64,000 bases of DNA from Bacteriovoracaceae bacterium (GTDB lineage: Bacteria; Bdellovibrionota; Bacteriovoracia; Bacteriovoracales; Bacteriovoracaceae): NCBI GenBank assembly GCA_003245675.1, contig QKCN01000062.1, forward strand, positions 1 through 64,000, read 5' to 3'. Each line of letters starts with the position of its first letter. Positions within the stretch are counted from its first letter, which is position 1. Below the pieces are notes generated by a model. That model was not told where the DNA came from. It did no database searches and saw only the letters and a list, made by a program, of their open reading frames with translations. A program made the translations under genes and the position numbers. This document shows, in pieces, positions 28,759 to 38,340 of this stretch.

Positions 28759-30084
28759 CTATCTCCTGCTATAAAAATCGCGAATCCAAGATTTGAAATG
28801 ATCCATAATTTTCTTTCTAGCTGCTTTTAACTCTGGAGTATTCTTTTGTCCAATATCATCACAATGAGCCGCTCCCTTAATCACAATGCTCGTCAAATTA
28901 GGATTGTATTGCTGAGCAATGCCCGGAGTAATAGATAGCTTCAACCAAGGGTCTTCTTCACCATTGGTAAAAATAATATTAGAAGCGACATCCTCATTGA
29001 GTAAAGGAAAGAAAAATTTTCGATTAAACTCTTTAATTCCCGTATAGTTGATACCAAACAGATCACGGCAACCTTTTTCAAAAAAATCGCGATTAATTAA
29101 AGAAGAGCGAACAGATAATTCAGGATTAGAATGGGCCGCTTGAAAATATCCCATCTCTCGACAGGTCTGATAAAACCATTGCCGCATAGATGCATTCTCT
29201 TCAATTTGAATATCTTTTGCTTTGGTAAAACTAAACTCAGAGATATCATAACCCCATTGGTTATAGAGCATATTGGCAAAGCTTGCTAAGCCTTGCATAC
29301 TCCCTTGCTCCTTCAGATTGCGACAAAAACGGTCTTTATAACCATACTGAATCGCAAAAGCCGCCACATCCGCAGTAAAGAAAAGGAAATCCATATCATC
29401 TTGAAGATAGCGCGCATTAAACATCAAGCGATACTGATTAAGAAGCACGGGATCGACCATTGCCTCCTCCAACTGACGTGTATACGCTCTCATATCTTCC
29501 GCACACTCTTTTCCAGCAATCTCAGTAATGTGCTGATCGTATTCTTCAAAATTATATTTTGCCATAACAGGAGCAGAAGAAGCTAAAGAACCAACGACTA
29601 AAGTTGGAAATTTTTCACGATAGTAGGCAGAAAGACTTCCAGGATAAGAGCCACCAATAACAATCCAAGGACCAGTTAACTTACCTTCCTTCATGACATT
29701 TTTTTGAAATGTGGCAAGGTCCATCAAAGCATTGGCAACAGTCAAATACTGCAAATTTTCAGTACGCAGATCGGAAAAAGGATGACTTTTACCATAGTAG
29801 CGATGCTCTAACGCGATCATCCCTGCACCAAGCGATTGCGCAAATTGAGCTATTCCACCTTTTAGAGAGTTTTCCTCACAGCTAGCTTCTCCGCAAACAT
29901 AGTAAAGGACAGGGGAATTTTTCCCTTTCATATAATCAAAATTGACATGATAGCGCTGAGAAAATGTTCTTTGATCACTTTTTTCTGCATGATTTAAGCG
30001 CTGCTTGAAAAAGTGAGTGGTCGTAGCGGCCCATGTCGCACATGAAAAAGCAAAGCTAAGCAAAAGACTCAAAAGTTTAAGCAT
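28759..30084 (-). CDS. Secreted serine peptidase, S28-like
   Basis: FFKQRLNHAEKSDQRTFSQRYHVN, ALEHRYYGKSHPF, GGSYPGSLSAYYREKFP, GAAHCDD. Confidence 0.82.
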   Translation of the reverse strand: MLKLLSLLLSFAFSCATWAATTTHFFKQRLNHAEKSDQRTFSQRYHVNFDYMKGKNSPVLYYVCGEASCEENSLKGGIAQFAQSLGAGMIALEHRYYGKSHPFSDLRTENLQYLTVANALMDLATFQKNVMKEGKLTGPWIVIGGSYPGSLSAYYREKFPTLVVGSLASSAPVMAKYNFEEYDQHITEIAGKECAEDMRAYTRQLEEAMVDPVLLNQYRLMFNARYLQDDMDFLFFTADVAAFAIQYGYKDRFCRNLKEQGSMQGLASFANMLYNQWGYDISEFSFTKAKDIQIEENASMRQWFYQTCREMGYFQAAHSNPELSVRSSLINRDFFEKGCRDLFGINYTGIKEFNRKFFFPLLNEDVASNIIFTNGEEDPWLKLSITPGIAQQYNPNLTSIVIKGAAHCDDIGQKNTPELKAARKKIMDHFKSWIRDFYSRR

Positions 30085-30106
30085 ATAAGTTCCTCTCGTA
30101 AATCAA

Positions 30107-30556
30107 CTATTTTGCGTTTAAATCTTCAACGACAACAATTTCTCCATACAAATTGTAGCGAATAAGCAAATCCACTCGCTCATTTGTCTCAGCAATGCGT
30201 CCCCCAACAAGGTTAGCGACTCCCCATTTACTGCGCAGAGAATCCTGAATAAGATAAAACTGGTTATAGACAGAAATGAATCCTTCTGGCTCAAGATTTA
30301 ATTCTTTCAAACGCTTAAACTCAATTCCATCTCTTTGAACTTGGGCGACTTCTTGATTACTAAGCCGCCTAAACATATGGCCGCGAGCAACAGGATATGA
30401 ATCCCGAGCCTGACAAAAGACCTTGTCCTTATCCCAATTTAGCTGTGCCATAGGGCAAAAGAAAGAATCAATTCCTTCTAAATTGACTGAAGCTTGAGCT
30501 CCCCAGGCTGACAATAAAAATGAAAAGACGATAAACGCTCTTAAAAACATAAGCAC
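30107..30556 (-). CDS. Secreted hypothetical protein
   Basis: Signal peptide ending WGAQA; tandem with the S28-like peptidase gene. Confidence 0.65.
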   Translation of the reverse strand: MLMFLRAFIVFSFLLSAWGAQASVNLEGIDSFFCPMAQLNWDKDKVFCQARDSYPVARGHMFRRLSNQEVAQVQRDGIEFKRLKELNLEPEGFISVYNQFYLIQDSLRSKWGVANLVGGRIAETNERVDLLIRYNLYGEIVVVEDLNAK

Positions 30557-30692
30557 CTCTCTTTAATCTCAATCCTGGCGAAATATGCCATAGATGAGGA
30601 AAATAACAAAATAGAAACAAGGCCTGTGTAATTAATTCACCACACTAGTTTTAACTACTCAAACGAGCGAATTTGGGCCATAACCCCTGATT

Positions 30693-32075
30693 ATGAAAAG
30701 ACTTTTATTCACCATTATTAGCATGTGTTACTGTAGTTATGGCCTTGCCATGGAGCCAGAGCAAAAAGCCCTTTGGGAAAAAAGTCAGCTCAAATTTGAA
30801 ACCCTTGAATATTACCTAAATAACCAAAATTGCGAAAAATCATTGCTACTAAAAAAAGCCTGCCAGCGCAGCTTAATGTTTTTATCGCAATATGCAGATC
30901 ATGAACTAAGCATAGATGATCTTCCCCTGTATAAAGAAAAATTGAGTTTTCCTTCCCAAGACGAAATTCCCGTTACGCTCCAAGCTTTTAATAGTTATCT
31001 CAATATTGCCCACTATGATTTTTCCCATATTGAACATGCCGATTGGAGAAAAATACAAAGCCAAATCACAGAAGAAGAGTATTGTGGAATTGGCCTCTCT
31101 CCCGAAAGAGGCGAAGATGGCAGCATTCGGGTTATCGCACTCAATCCCAATGGTCCGGCACAAAAAGCGGACATACGCGAAGGGGACATCATTTTTTCGG
31201 CAAACCATATCGATCTACGTCCACTCAGCAATGAAGAAATTGGACCTATCTTTCGAGGAAAATGTCAAAGCCAACTGGAAGTAGAATTATTGCGCCAAGG
31301 TGAAGTGAAAAAAATACTTATAACACGGGCACTGATTGAAGAAGAAGCCATCAGTACTGAACAGCTCGATAATAACTGGGCAAAGATACGCATCAAAGAT
31401 TTTCGTCGCTTTAATCTCATAACCCAATTTCGCCAAAAACTATCTCCCCTACTCAAGCAAGGACTCAAAGGGCTTGTTATTGACCTACGCCACAATCCTG
31501 GAGGCTATGTCAATAATGCCTTAAATCTAGCTTCATTTTTCTTGCCTGAAAATGAATTACTGATTACTGAAAATCGGCTGGCTGGAACAAGTAAAGACTT
31601 TTACTCAAGCCGACAATATTTGCACCTAATAAATTTGCCCTTAATTATTCTCATGGATTCACAGACGGCCAGTGCCGCCGAAATTTTTGCAGGAGCACTA
31701 GCGGCTCACCAACGGGCCCTCTTAGTGGGGTCCCAAAGTTTTGGCAAAGGTACTATTTTGAAACAAGAACGTTTCCCTTATCTCAAGAAGGTGGAACTTT
31801 GGAAAACTTATGCTTTCTACAGCTTTAAGAATAAAGGAACCAATCATCTCAATGGAATCTTGCCCCACATTGCGATCAGAGATGGTGATGAAGGAGAGCG
31901 TCTGCAGGACATTAGCCTTTCGCCACTTCCCATTCCCTCAAAATTCAAAAAGAAAATGCTCTTCCCTCTCAAAAGAGTAACGAAGAAATGTCTGAGCCAA
32001 AAACAGGTCTCAACAATCTTCCCGCTCAACCAGCTAATTGCAACAGTTAGCCCCTGTCTACTGAATAAGCGGTGA
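30693..32075 (+). CDS. S41 (CtpA-like) peptidase with PDZ domain
   Basis: GIGLSPERGEDGSIRVIALNPNGPAQKADIREGDII; GLVIDLRHNPGGYV; DSQTASAAEIFAGAL; SFGKGT. Confidence 0.92.
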   Translation: MKRLLFTIISMCYCSYGLAMEPEQKALWEKSQLKFETLEYYLNNQNCEKSLLLKKACQRSLMFLSQYADHELSIDDLPLYKEKLSFPSQDEIPVTLQAFNSYLNIAHYDFSHIEHADWRKIQSQITEEEYCGIGLSPERGEDGSIRVIALNPNGPAQKADIREGDIIFSANHIDLRPLSNEEIGPIFRGKCQSQLEVELLRQGEVKKILITRALIEEEAISTEQLDNNWAKIRIKDFRRFNLITQFRQKLSPLLKQGLKGLVIDLRHNPGGYVNNALNLASFFLPENELLITENRLAGTSKDFYSSRQYLHLINLPLIILMDSQTASAAEIFAGALAAHQRALLVGSQSFGKGTILKQERFPYLKKVELWKTYAFYSFKNKGTNHLNGILPHIAIRDGDEGERLQDISLSPLPIPSKFKKKMLFPLKRVTKKCLSQKQVSTIFPLNQLIATVSPCLLNKR

Positions 32076-32771
32076 ATCTAAAAGTTTTTGACAAAGAGCT
32101 GGGGGAATAAAACTATTTAAATTGCCCACGCGCGCGGCCATTAAGTTTTTAACCCCTTTGAAATGCCCATCGTTAAAAAGAAGATGCCCTAATTCATGTG
32201 CAATCACAGAATAAGAACGATCTCTCCCCTTCCAATATTTAGGATCCATGAGTTCTTTGGCCGCAAACCATGTAGAATTAAGTAAAGGCTTGCGCTCCTC
32301 ATCTTTACGGACTTCCTTGGCACTAAAAGCATAAGCAGAGGGCTTGGTATAGTGATACTTGTCTTTCTTTTTTCCAAAAGCTTCTAAATCGCGGACAAAA
32401 TAAACAGTAGGCCCTTCAAGTAAATGCGGCAACTTGTTAACAAGCTTTTTATTTTTGCGAAATTTATTATCCATTTCTTCCAAACGCTTTTTGGTTTCAA
32501 AATCAACAACAACGAGCTCTTCTAGTGCGAGATCGCACTGACGATAAAGAGACATCCCATAACGAATGTCTTCCAAAAGTTGCTCGCGCGCATAGCCACT
32601 ATTTTTTTGCCAATTTACCTGCAGCGAAATGCGATACTTGGCAGGAATAAAATCTGTCCCCATAAATTTAGCACCATCAAAGCGCTCAATTTTAAGAACT
32701 TCAATCGGTGCGGCAAATAAGCTGGAAGAAAAGAGAGAGGCAAATGCAAAACAGGCAAAAAACTTTTTCAT
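32058..32771 (-). CDS. Secreted putative zinc metalloprotease (metzincin-like, atypical spacing)
   Basis: Signal peptide; VIAHELGHLLFNDGH...NLMAAR. Confidence 0.65.
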   Translation of the reverse strand: MKKFFACFAFASLFSSSLFAAPIEVLKIERFDGAKFMGTDFIPAKYRISLQVNWQKNSGYAREQLLEDIRYGMSLYRQCDLALEELVVVDFETKKRLEEMDNKFRKNKKLVNKLPHLLEGPTVYFVRDLEAFGKKKDKYHYTKPSAYAFSAKEVRKDEERKPLLNSTWFAAKELMDPKYWKGRDRSYSVIAHELGHLLFNDGHFKGVKNLMAARVGNLNSFIPPALCQKLLDSPLIQ

Positions 32772-32825
32772 AAAACATCCTTTTAAGATGTTTTATCAAA
32801 AAGCTGCCCCTTATAAAAGGGGCAG
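32772..32825. terminator. Two adjacent terminator-like hairpins
   Basis: AAACATC...GATGTTT and CTGCCCCTTATAAAAGGGGCAG. Confidence 0.6.
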
Positions 32826-32832
32826 GCAGTTT

Positions 32833-33255
32833 TTACATCTTTCGTGCACTTACAAAGTGGGCAAAGTAAATACCTAGCACCATAAAGCCAATGTACAAGA
32901 AGATCTGCAGACTTCCATTGGCGAAGTTGGCCAAGCCAGGAGCAGGACAGATTCCCGTAAGACCCCAACCGATACCAAAAAGAACAGCTCCGACGATAAG
33001 CTTATGATTGATCTCTTTACTATTTGGGATCTGCATTTTCTTTCCGTCTAAAGCAATCCCCTTCTTTTTAAGTAAAGGGAAAAAAATCATATAGACCAAT
33101 ACGGCCGGAAAAAGAACAAAGGCCAAAGACGGGTCCCAATGGGCAACATTGAAAAAATCCATAACTTTTTGAGGATTAGTCATTCCTGAAATAAATAGAC
33201 CTAAAGAAAAAAGTCCACCTAATAAAAAACTAAAAAATAAAAATAAAGGACTCAT
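32833..33255 (-). CDS. YeeE/YedE-family permease (PmpB-like)
   Basis: Start taken at MSPLFLF, ATGA overlap with upstream gene; LFISGMTNPQKVMDFFN, GIGWGLTGICPAPGLAN. Confidence 0.85.
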   Translation of the reverse strand: MSPLFLFFSFLLGGLFSLGLFISGMTNPQKVMDFFNVAHWDPSLAFVLFPAVLVYMIFFPLLKKKGIALDGKKMQIPNSKEINHKLIVGAVLFGIGWGLTGICPAPGLANFANGSLQIFLYIGFMVLGIYFAHFVSARKM

Positions 33256-33683
33256 TATTGCACCCCCAAGAGGGAAAGGATGGTAACCGTTATAAAACCA
33301 GCACCACAAAAACAAGCAACGGCCACAAAAGAGCGAATTGACAAGCGCCCCATACCGCAAATGCCATGACCACTAGTACAACCATTGGCCCAAGTCACCC
33401 CAACTCCGACTAAAAAAGCGCCAGGAATGAAAAGCCAGTTAGACTGATGCAATTCAAACTGTGCAAACTGAGGGAAATAGTTATTAACAATCCAACCCAT
33501 GGCAACCATCCCCAATAAAAAGAAAAGGCGCCAAGCGACATCTCCTCGATGAAGATGAGGAATGAGAACACCTTTAAAAATGCCACTCGCCCCCATAATT
33601 CGCCCAATAAACAACATAGTGAGAGCTCCAGTCAATCCCAGAATAGCTCCCCCAATAAGCCCCATCACATAACTTGTAGGCAT
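33255..33683 (-). CDS. YeeE/YedE-family permease (PmpA-like)
   Basis: GGAILGLTGALTMLFIGRIMGASGIF; GVGVTWANGCTSGHGICGMGRLS. Confidence 0.87.
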   Translation of the reverse strand: MPTSYVMGLIGGAILGLTGALTMLFIGRIMGASGIFKGVLIPHLHRGDVAWRLFFLLGMVAMGWIVNNYFPQFAQFELHQSNWLFIPGAFLVGVGVTWANGCTSGHGICGMGRLSIRSFVAVACFCGAGFITVTILSLLGVQ

Positions 33684-35327
33684 CTACGACTCCAATTGTT
33701 CATAGAAGTTGGCAGCTAACCAGCCTCCAGAAAGATTTATAGTTTTAAAACCATTTTGCTTTAAAATGCGGCAAGCATTATAAGAACGACCTCCCGATTG
33801 ACAAACAACAACGATTTGCTTGCCCTTATATTTTTCAAGTTCAGAAAGGCGTGCACGCACCTGAGGTAGAGGAATAGAAACGGTAGGAATCTTATAGGGC
33901 ATGTTCTGCACTTCATCGGGATTACGTACGTCTACAGCAATATAATCCTTCATCTCTTTGAGTTGATCATAAGTAATAGAACACATGACTTCGTCCATAA
34001 TATTGGAACCAATTAGGCCGGCCATGACGACGGCATCTTTAGCCGCTCCAAAAGGAGGAGCATAACAAGTTTCAATATGGGCCAAATCGTAAACTGTCAT
34101 CTCTCCCATGATTGCAACTGCAATCATATCAATACGGCGAGCTACTCCTGCTTTTCCCAAAGCCTGTGCCCCCAGAATTTTTCCATTATCAGGATTAAAA
34201 AGAAATTTAAAATTAATGCGTTCTGCACCGGGATAATAGCCCACATGATCATTGGGGAAAAGATGGAGTGCTTGATATTTTACCCCTTCTCTTTTTGCCA
34301 TTTTCTCATTGAGACCAGTGGCTGCGACTTCAAGATCAAAAACTTTAACAATACCTGTCCCCATCGTGCCTTTGTATTTAGGAGCTTTACCACAAATATG
34401 ATCTGCCGCCATACGTCCTTGGCGGTTCGCAGGACCAGCAAGAGGTATATTGATGAGCTTTCTCAAGACAATGTGCTCTGCCTCAATTGCATCTCCCACA
34501 GCATAAATATCGGGATCAGAAGTTTGCATAGAGACATTTACAGAGATCGCGTCACGCGCACCAAGCTTCAAGCCAGCAGCTTTAGCAAGATCACTTTCAG
34601 GCTGTACTCCAATGGCACAAACAACAAGATCTGAGTCAACAATTGAGCCATCACTCAATTCAACTTGCTTTGCTCCTACTTTTTTCACTGATCTTTTAAA
34701 ATGAAGTTTGATTCCTCTATCTTTAAGGGCCTGATGAGCAAGCACGGCCATTTCGGGATCTAAAAAAGCAAAAGCTTGATCTGCGAGCTCTACGAGGTGA
34801 GTTTCAATTCCAAGCTCAATAAGATTTTCTGCAACTTCAACCCCAATAAAGCCACCTCCAATGACAACGGCCTTTTTTACGGCCTTGGCATTGAGCTTGG
34901 CTTTAATTTTATCCATATCGGGAATCGTTTTGAGAGTCAATAACTCAGCACCTTGCTCTATTTCCATTGGAGGAATAAAAGCTTTTGCCCCAGGAGACAA
35001 AATTAATTTGTCATAGCTTTCTTCGTATTCTTCACCAGTTTGCACTTTTTTGACCTTTAAAATCTTTCTGGTCCGATCAATAGAGAGCACATTATTGAAA
35101 ATACGAACATCGGCATTAAAACGAGCTTTAAAACTCTCTGGTGTTTGCAATAATAGATCATCGCGGTTAGCAATTGTTCCTGACAAATGATAAGGCAGGC
35201 CACAGTTGGCAAAGGAGATAAACTCCCCTCGTTCAAAAATAATAATTTCAGCGTTTTCATCTAAGCGTCTCAAGCGCGCTGCTGCAGTTGCTCCACCCGC
35301 AACTCCTCCAATGATGCAAACCTTCAT
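33684..35327 (-). CDS. CoA-disulfide reductase with C-terminal rhodanese domain
   Basis: MKVCIIGGVAGGATAAARLRRL; FISFANCGLPYHLSG; C-terminal DVRNPDEV...VVVCQSGGRSYNAC. Confidence 0.93.
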   Translation of the reverse strand: MKVCIIGGVAGGATAAARLRRLDENAEIIIFERGEFISFANCGLPYHLSGTIANRDDLLLQTPESFKARFNADVRIFNNVLSIDRTRKILKVKKVQTGEEYEESYDKLILSPGAKAFIPPMEIEQGAELLTLKTIPDMDKIKAKLNAKAVKKAVVIGGGFIGVEVAENLIELGIETHLVELADQAFAFLDPEMAVLAHQALKDRGIKLHFKRSVKKVGAKQVELSDGSIVDSDLVVCAIGVQPESDLAKAAGLKLGARDAISVNVSMQTSDPDIYAVGDAIEAEHIVLRKLINIPLAGPANRQGRMAADHICGKAPKYKGTMGTGIVKVFDLEVAATGLNEKMAKREGVKYQALHLFPNDHVGYYPGAERINFKFLFNPDNGKILGAQALGKAGVARRIDMIAVAIMGEMTVYDLAHIETCYAPPFGAAKDAVVMAGLIGSNIMDEVMCSITYDQLKEMKDYIAVDVRNPDEVQNMPYKIPTVSIPLPQVRARLSELEKYKGKQIVVVCQSGGRSYNACRILKQNGFKTINLSGGWLAANFYEQLES

Positions 35328-35390
35328 ATGCCCCTCCATTTAATGCTTTAAAAAAGAATGATATTAAAATTTATTAACATGTTACTCCAA

Positions 35391-35418
35391 AAAAGTCCCT
35401 CACAAAAGAGGGACTTGG
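35391..35418. terminator. Terminator-like hairpin downstream of kdsA
   Basis: AAGTCCCTCACAAAAGAGGGACTT. Confidence 0.6.
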
Positions 35419-35421
35419 GAA

Positions 35422-36216
35422 TTATTTCACGATTTCATGCAGTTTCAAGGCTTTAGGTACAAGCTTCAAAAGACGGTCGAGTGGCAAAGAAGTGGCCGCA
35501 TCAGACAAAGCTTTTTCGGGCTCAGGATGACACTCTAAAAAGAGGCCATCAGCACCTGCTGCGATCGCAGCGTAGCTCAAAACCTCAACATTCTCTCTCT
35601 TTCCTCCAGTGGCAGTCCCCAACGCTCCTGGACGCTGAACAGAATGAGTGGCATCAAAGATCGTCTTTACTCCAAAACTCTTCATAATGGAGAAACTACT
35701 CATATCCACAATGAGGTTATTATAGCCAAAACTCGTGCCCCTTTCTGTTAAGAAAATCTGATCTTTGGATAAGAAATTTAAAGACTTCTCAACAATATTT
35801 CCTGTTTCTTCAGGAGAAAGAAACTGACCTTTTTTGACATTGAGAATTCGACCGTATTTTTTGGCCGCTTCCGCTCCGGCCACAATCATATCTGTTTGAC
35901 GACAAAGGAAAGCTGGAATTTGTAAAATATCAACGACTGATGCAACTTGCTCTGCTTGCTCGGGTAGGTGAAAGTCTGTCACGAGCTTAAAACCATATCT
36001 TTCTTTAACTTGAGCAAGCCAAGCAAGACCTTGATCAATTCCTGGGCCACGATAAGAATTGATTGAACTGCGATTAGCTTTATCAAAACTTCCTTTGAAA
36101 TAAAAATCGAGTTGTGAAAAGTAAGGTTTAAAATTTTCATTGAAAAACTCGGCCATCTGCATAACCAAAGCTTCATTTTCCAAAACACAAGGACCGGAAA
36201 TAAACGCAAGACCCAT
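35422..36216 (-). CDS. kdsA: 3-deoxy-8-phosphooctulonate synthase
   Basis: FISGPCVLENE; FKGSFDKANRSS; LTERGTSFGYNNLIVDMSS; ATHSVQRPG. Confidence 0.97.
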   Translation of the reverse strand: MGLAFISGPCVLENEALVMQMAEFFNENFKPYFSQLDFYFKGSFDKANRSSINSYRGPGIDQGLAWLAQVKERYGFKLVTDFHLPEQAEQVASVVDILQIPAFLCRQTDMIVAGAEAAKKYGRILNVKKGQFLSPEETGNIVEKSLNFLSKDQIFLTERGTSFGYNNLIVDMSSFSIMKSFGVKTIFDATHSVQRPGALGTATGGKRENVEVLSYAAIAAGADGLFLECHPEPEKALSDAATSLPLDRLLKLVPKALKLHEIVK

Positions 36217-36295
36217 AATTTGATGCTCCTTAAAAATCTTTTCTAAAGAGCTATCAAATTATGGGTCTTTTGACTATCCCCCAAAAGGAGGATAA

Positions 36296-38197
36296 TTAGT
36301 ATTTTCCAAATTCATCATCATCTAATGCAATTTCTTTAGAAGGAGCGGCATCATGGTCCCCCCAAGCAGCACCACTACTTGCATTAACAAGTTTCTTTCT
36401 TTCCATGCGAGGTAAAGTTTTCACTTCTTTTTTCTCTTCTTTTTTCTTGTGCGCAAAAGCAACAACTTTTTTTACTTCATCACTTTCGGCCAATTTAAAT
36501 TGGCGAACAAGTTGTTCAAGAGCAACTGACTGACTAGAAAGTTCCTCAGCAATAGAAGCAGACTCTTCCGAAGCTGCAGTATTTTGTTGGGTCACCTGAT
36601 CAATTTGCGAAATAGCTTTTACGATTTGTGAAATACCATTTGCTTGTTCATCTGAAGCATGAGCAATTTCACCAATCAAATCATTGAGCTTCACTGTTTT
36701 AGCAACAATCTCTTTCAAAGATTCTGCAGTTCGTGTCGCAACTTCTGTCCCTGCTTCAACTTTCTTACTGGAATCTTCAATAAGCTCGGTTGTTTCTTTG
36801 GCGGCCTTCGCACTTCTTTCGGCCAAGTTTCTCACCTCTTCTGCAACCACAGCAAAGCCTTTACCATATTTGCCGGCCCGAGCCGCTTCGACGGCAGCAT
36901 TAAGGGCCAAAAGATTAGTTTGAAAAGCAATTTCATCAATGACTTTAATAATTTTAGTAATGCTTTCACTGGAAGTATTAATATCGGCCATGGCATTCAT
37001 CATCTCTTCCATTTTTTGATTACCTGTTTCTGCCTCATCCTTCGCTTCACCGGCAATACTATTAGCGACTCCTGAATTTTCTGAATTTTGCTTAGTCTGA
37101 GCACCAATTTCATTCATCGAAGAAGAAATTTCTTCTAGTGAAGAAGCTTGCTCGGTAGCCCCTTGAGCAATGTTCTGAGCCGCCTGAGAAACCTGATCAC
37201 TTCCCGACTTAATTTGAGCAACCGAATAGGAAAGCTGAGTCAGTGTTGTATTAATTGAAGTCAAAGAACGATTTAGACTATCTTTCAAAATCGCATAATC
37301 GCCTTGGTAATCACCTTGCATTTGAAAACTCACATCCCCCTGAGAAAGCTTTTGAAGTGATGCAACAGCCTCGTTAATAGGCGCTACCATTTTGTCTACA
37401 ATGTTATTAAAAGCAAGAGCAATAGGTTTAAACTCGGGATGAATGCTTTCTGCTTCAATCCGTTTTTTTAGATCACCAGACTCTGCAGCTTTGGCAAAGT
37501 CATTGGTCAAACCAAGAAAATTAGCAATAGTCTTCTGCACATCACGCACAAACAAAACGAGGAATGCAAACGCAATGATGACGATCAACGCTAATACTTT
37601 GGCAAGCTGAGTAATAGCACCAACAACTGTTTCTTGTACATCATTGACGTATACACCAGTGCCAATGATATATCCCCATTCTTTAAATAGACGAACATAA
37701 GAAATTTTGGGTTCAAGACGATTTTTATCTCCCTTATAGGCCCAAATATAATTCACATAACCAGATGCTTCTGGAGTCTGAGCGCGTTTGGCCATCTCCA
37801 CAAATAGATAGACTCCATTGGCGTCTTTGATTCCACTTAAATCTTGTCCAATTAGATTTTTGGAAAATGGATGGGCCAACATAACTGGTTTTTGATCATT
37901 AACCCAAAGATAGTCTTTGCCCTCTGGACCATAACGAAAAGTCTCAACATCCTCTAACGCTCTTTTCTTAGCTTCTTCTTCAGTGACTTCACCTGCTTTG
38001 TATTTTTCATACCACTTCGCCATATCGGAATACGCAAGATCGACAATGTTTTTTACCAAATCTTGCTTTTCATGCGTGATGGCGTCAGTCATTCCCAAAT
38101 ACTGCGCAACAAATGCAGCTCCGGCCAAAAATGTCACCAAGATAATGGCAAAGGCCAGAACCTTTGTTCCAATAAATAAATTTTTTATTGATCTCAT
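36296..38197 (-). CDS. Methyl-accepting chemotaxis protein with cache-type sensor
   Basis: Start moved to MRSIKNLF with [53 protein letters not shown] hairpin. Confidence 0.94.
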   Translation of the reverse strand: MRSIKNLFIGTKVLAFAIILVTFLAGAAFVAQYLGMTDAITHEKQDLVKNIVDLAYSDMAKWYEKYKAGEVTEEEAKKRALEDVETFRYGPEGKDYLWVNDQKPVMLAHPFSKNLIGQDLSGIKDANGVYLFVEMAKRAQTPEASGYVNYIWAYKGDKNRLEPKISYVRLFKEWGYIIGTGVYVNDVQETVVGAITQLAKVLALIVIIAFAFLVLFVRDVQKTIANFLGLTNDFAKAAESGDLKKRIEAESIHPEFKPIALAFNNIVDKMVAPINEAVASLQKLSQGDVSFQMQGDYQGDYAILKDSLNRSLTSINTTLTQLSYSVAQIKSGSDQVSQAAQNIAQGATEQASSLEEISSSMNEIGAQTKQNSENSGVANSIAGEAKDEAETGNQKMEEMMNAMADINTSSESITKIIKVIDEIAFQTNLLALNAAVEAARAGKYGKGFAVVAEEVRNLAERSAKAAKETTELIEDSSKKVEAGTEVATRTAESLKEIVAKTVKLNDLIGEIAHASDEQANGISQIVKAISQIDQVTQQNTAASEESASIAEELSSQSVALEQLVRQFKLAESDEVKKVVAFAHKKKEEKKEVKTLPRMERKKLVNASSGAAWGDHDAAPSKEIALDDDEFGKY

Positions 38198-38340
38198 GAC
38201 TCCTCCTTCGGATTTCGTGATAGATGCGATAGTTATCTCAATAAATTTTCTCATAGAACCAAATAAGGGGGGAGTAGGGCTTTCAGGGCAGAAAATGGGG
38301 AGCAAAACTCCCCAAATAGCGCCCTAAAATGCTAAAATGA

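Noticed and set aside
34077-34634. 185-aa plus-strand ORF
   Set aside because: Antisense to the strongly supported CoA-disulfide reductase gene; no RBS or recognisable motif.
36659-37075. ORFs antisense to MCP signalling domains (also 4616-4909, 36684-36923)
   Set aside because: They mirror the conserved MCP hairpin; similarity between them reflects the sense-strand paralogy.
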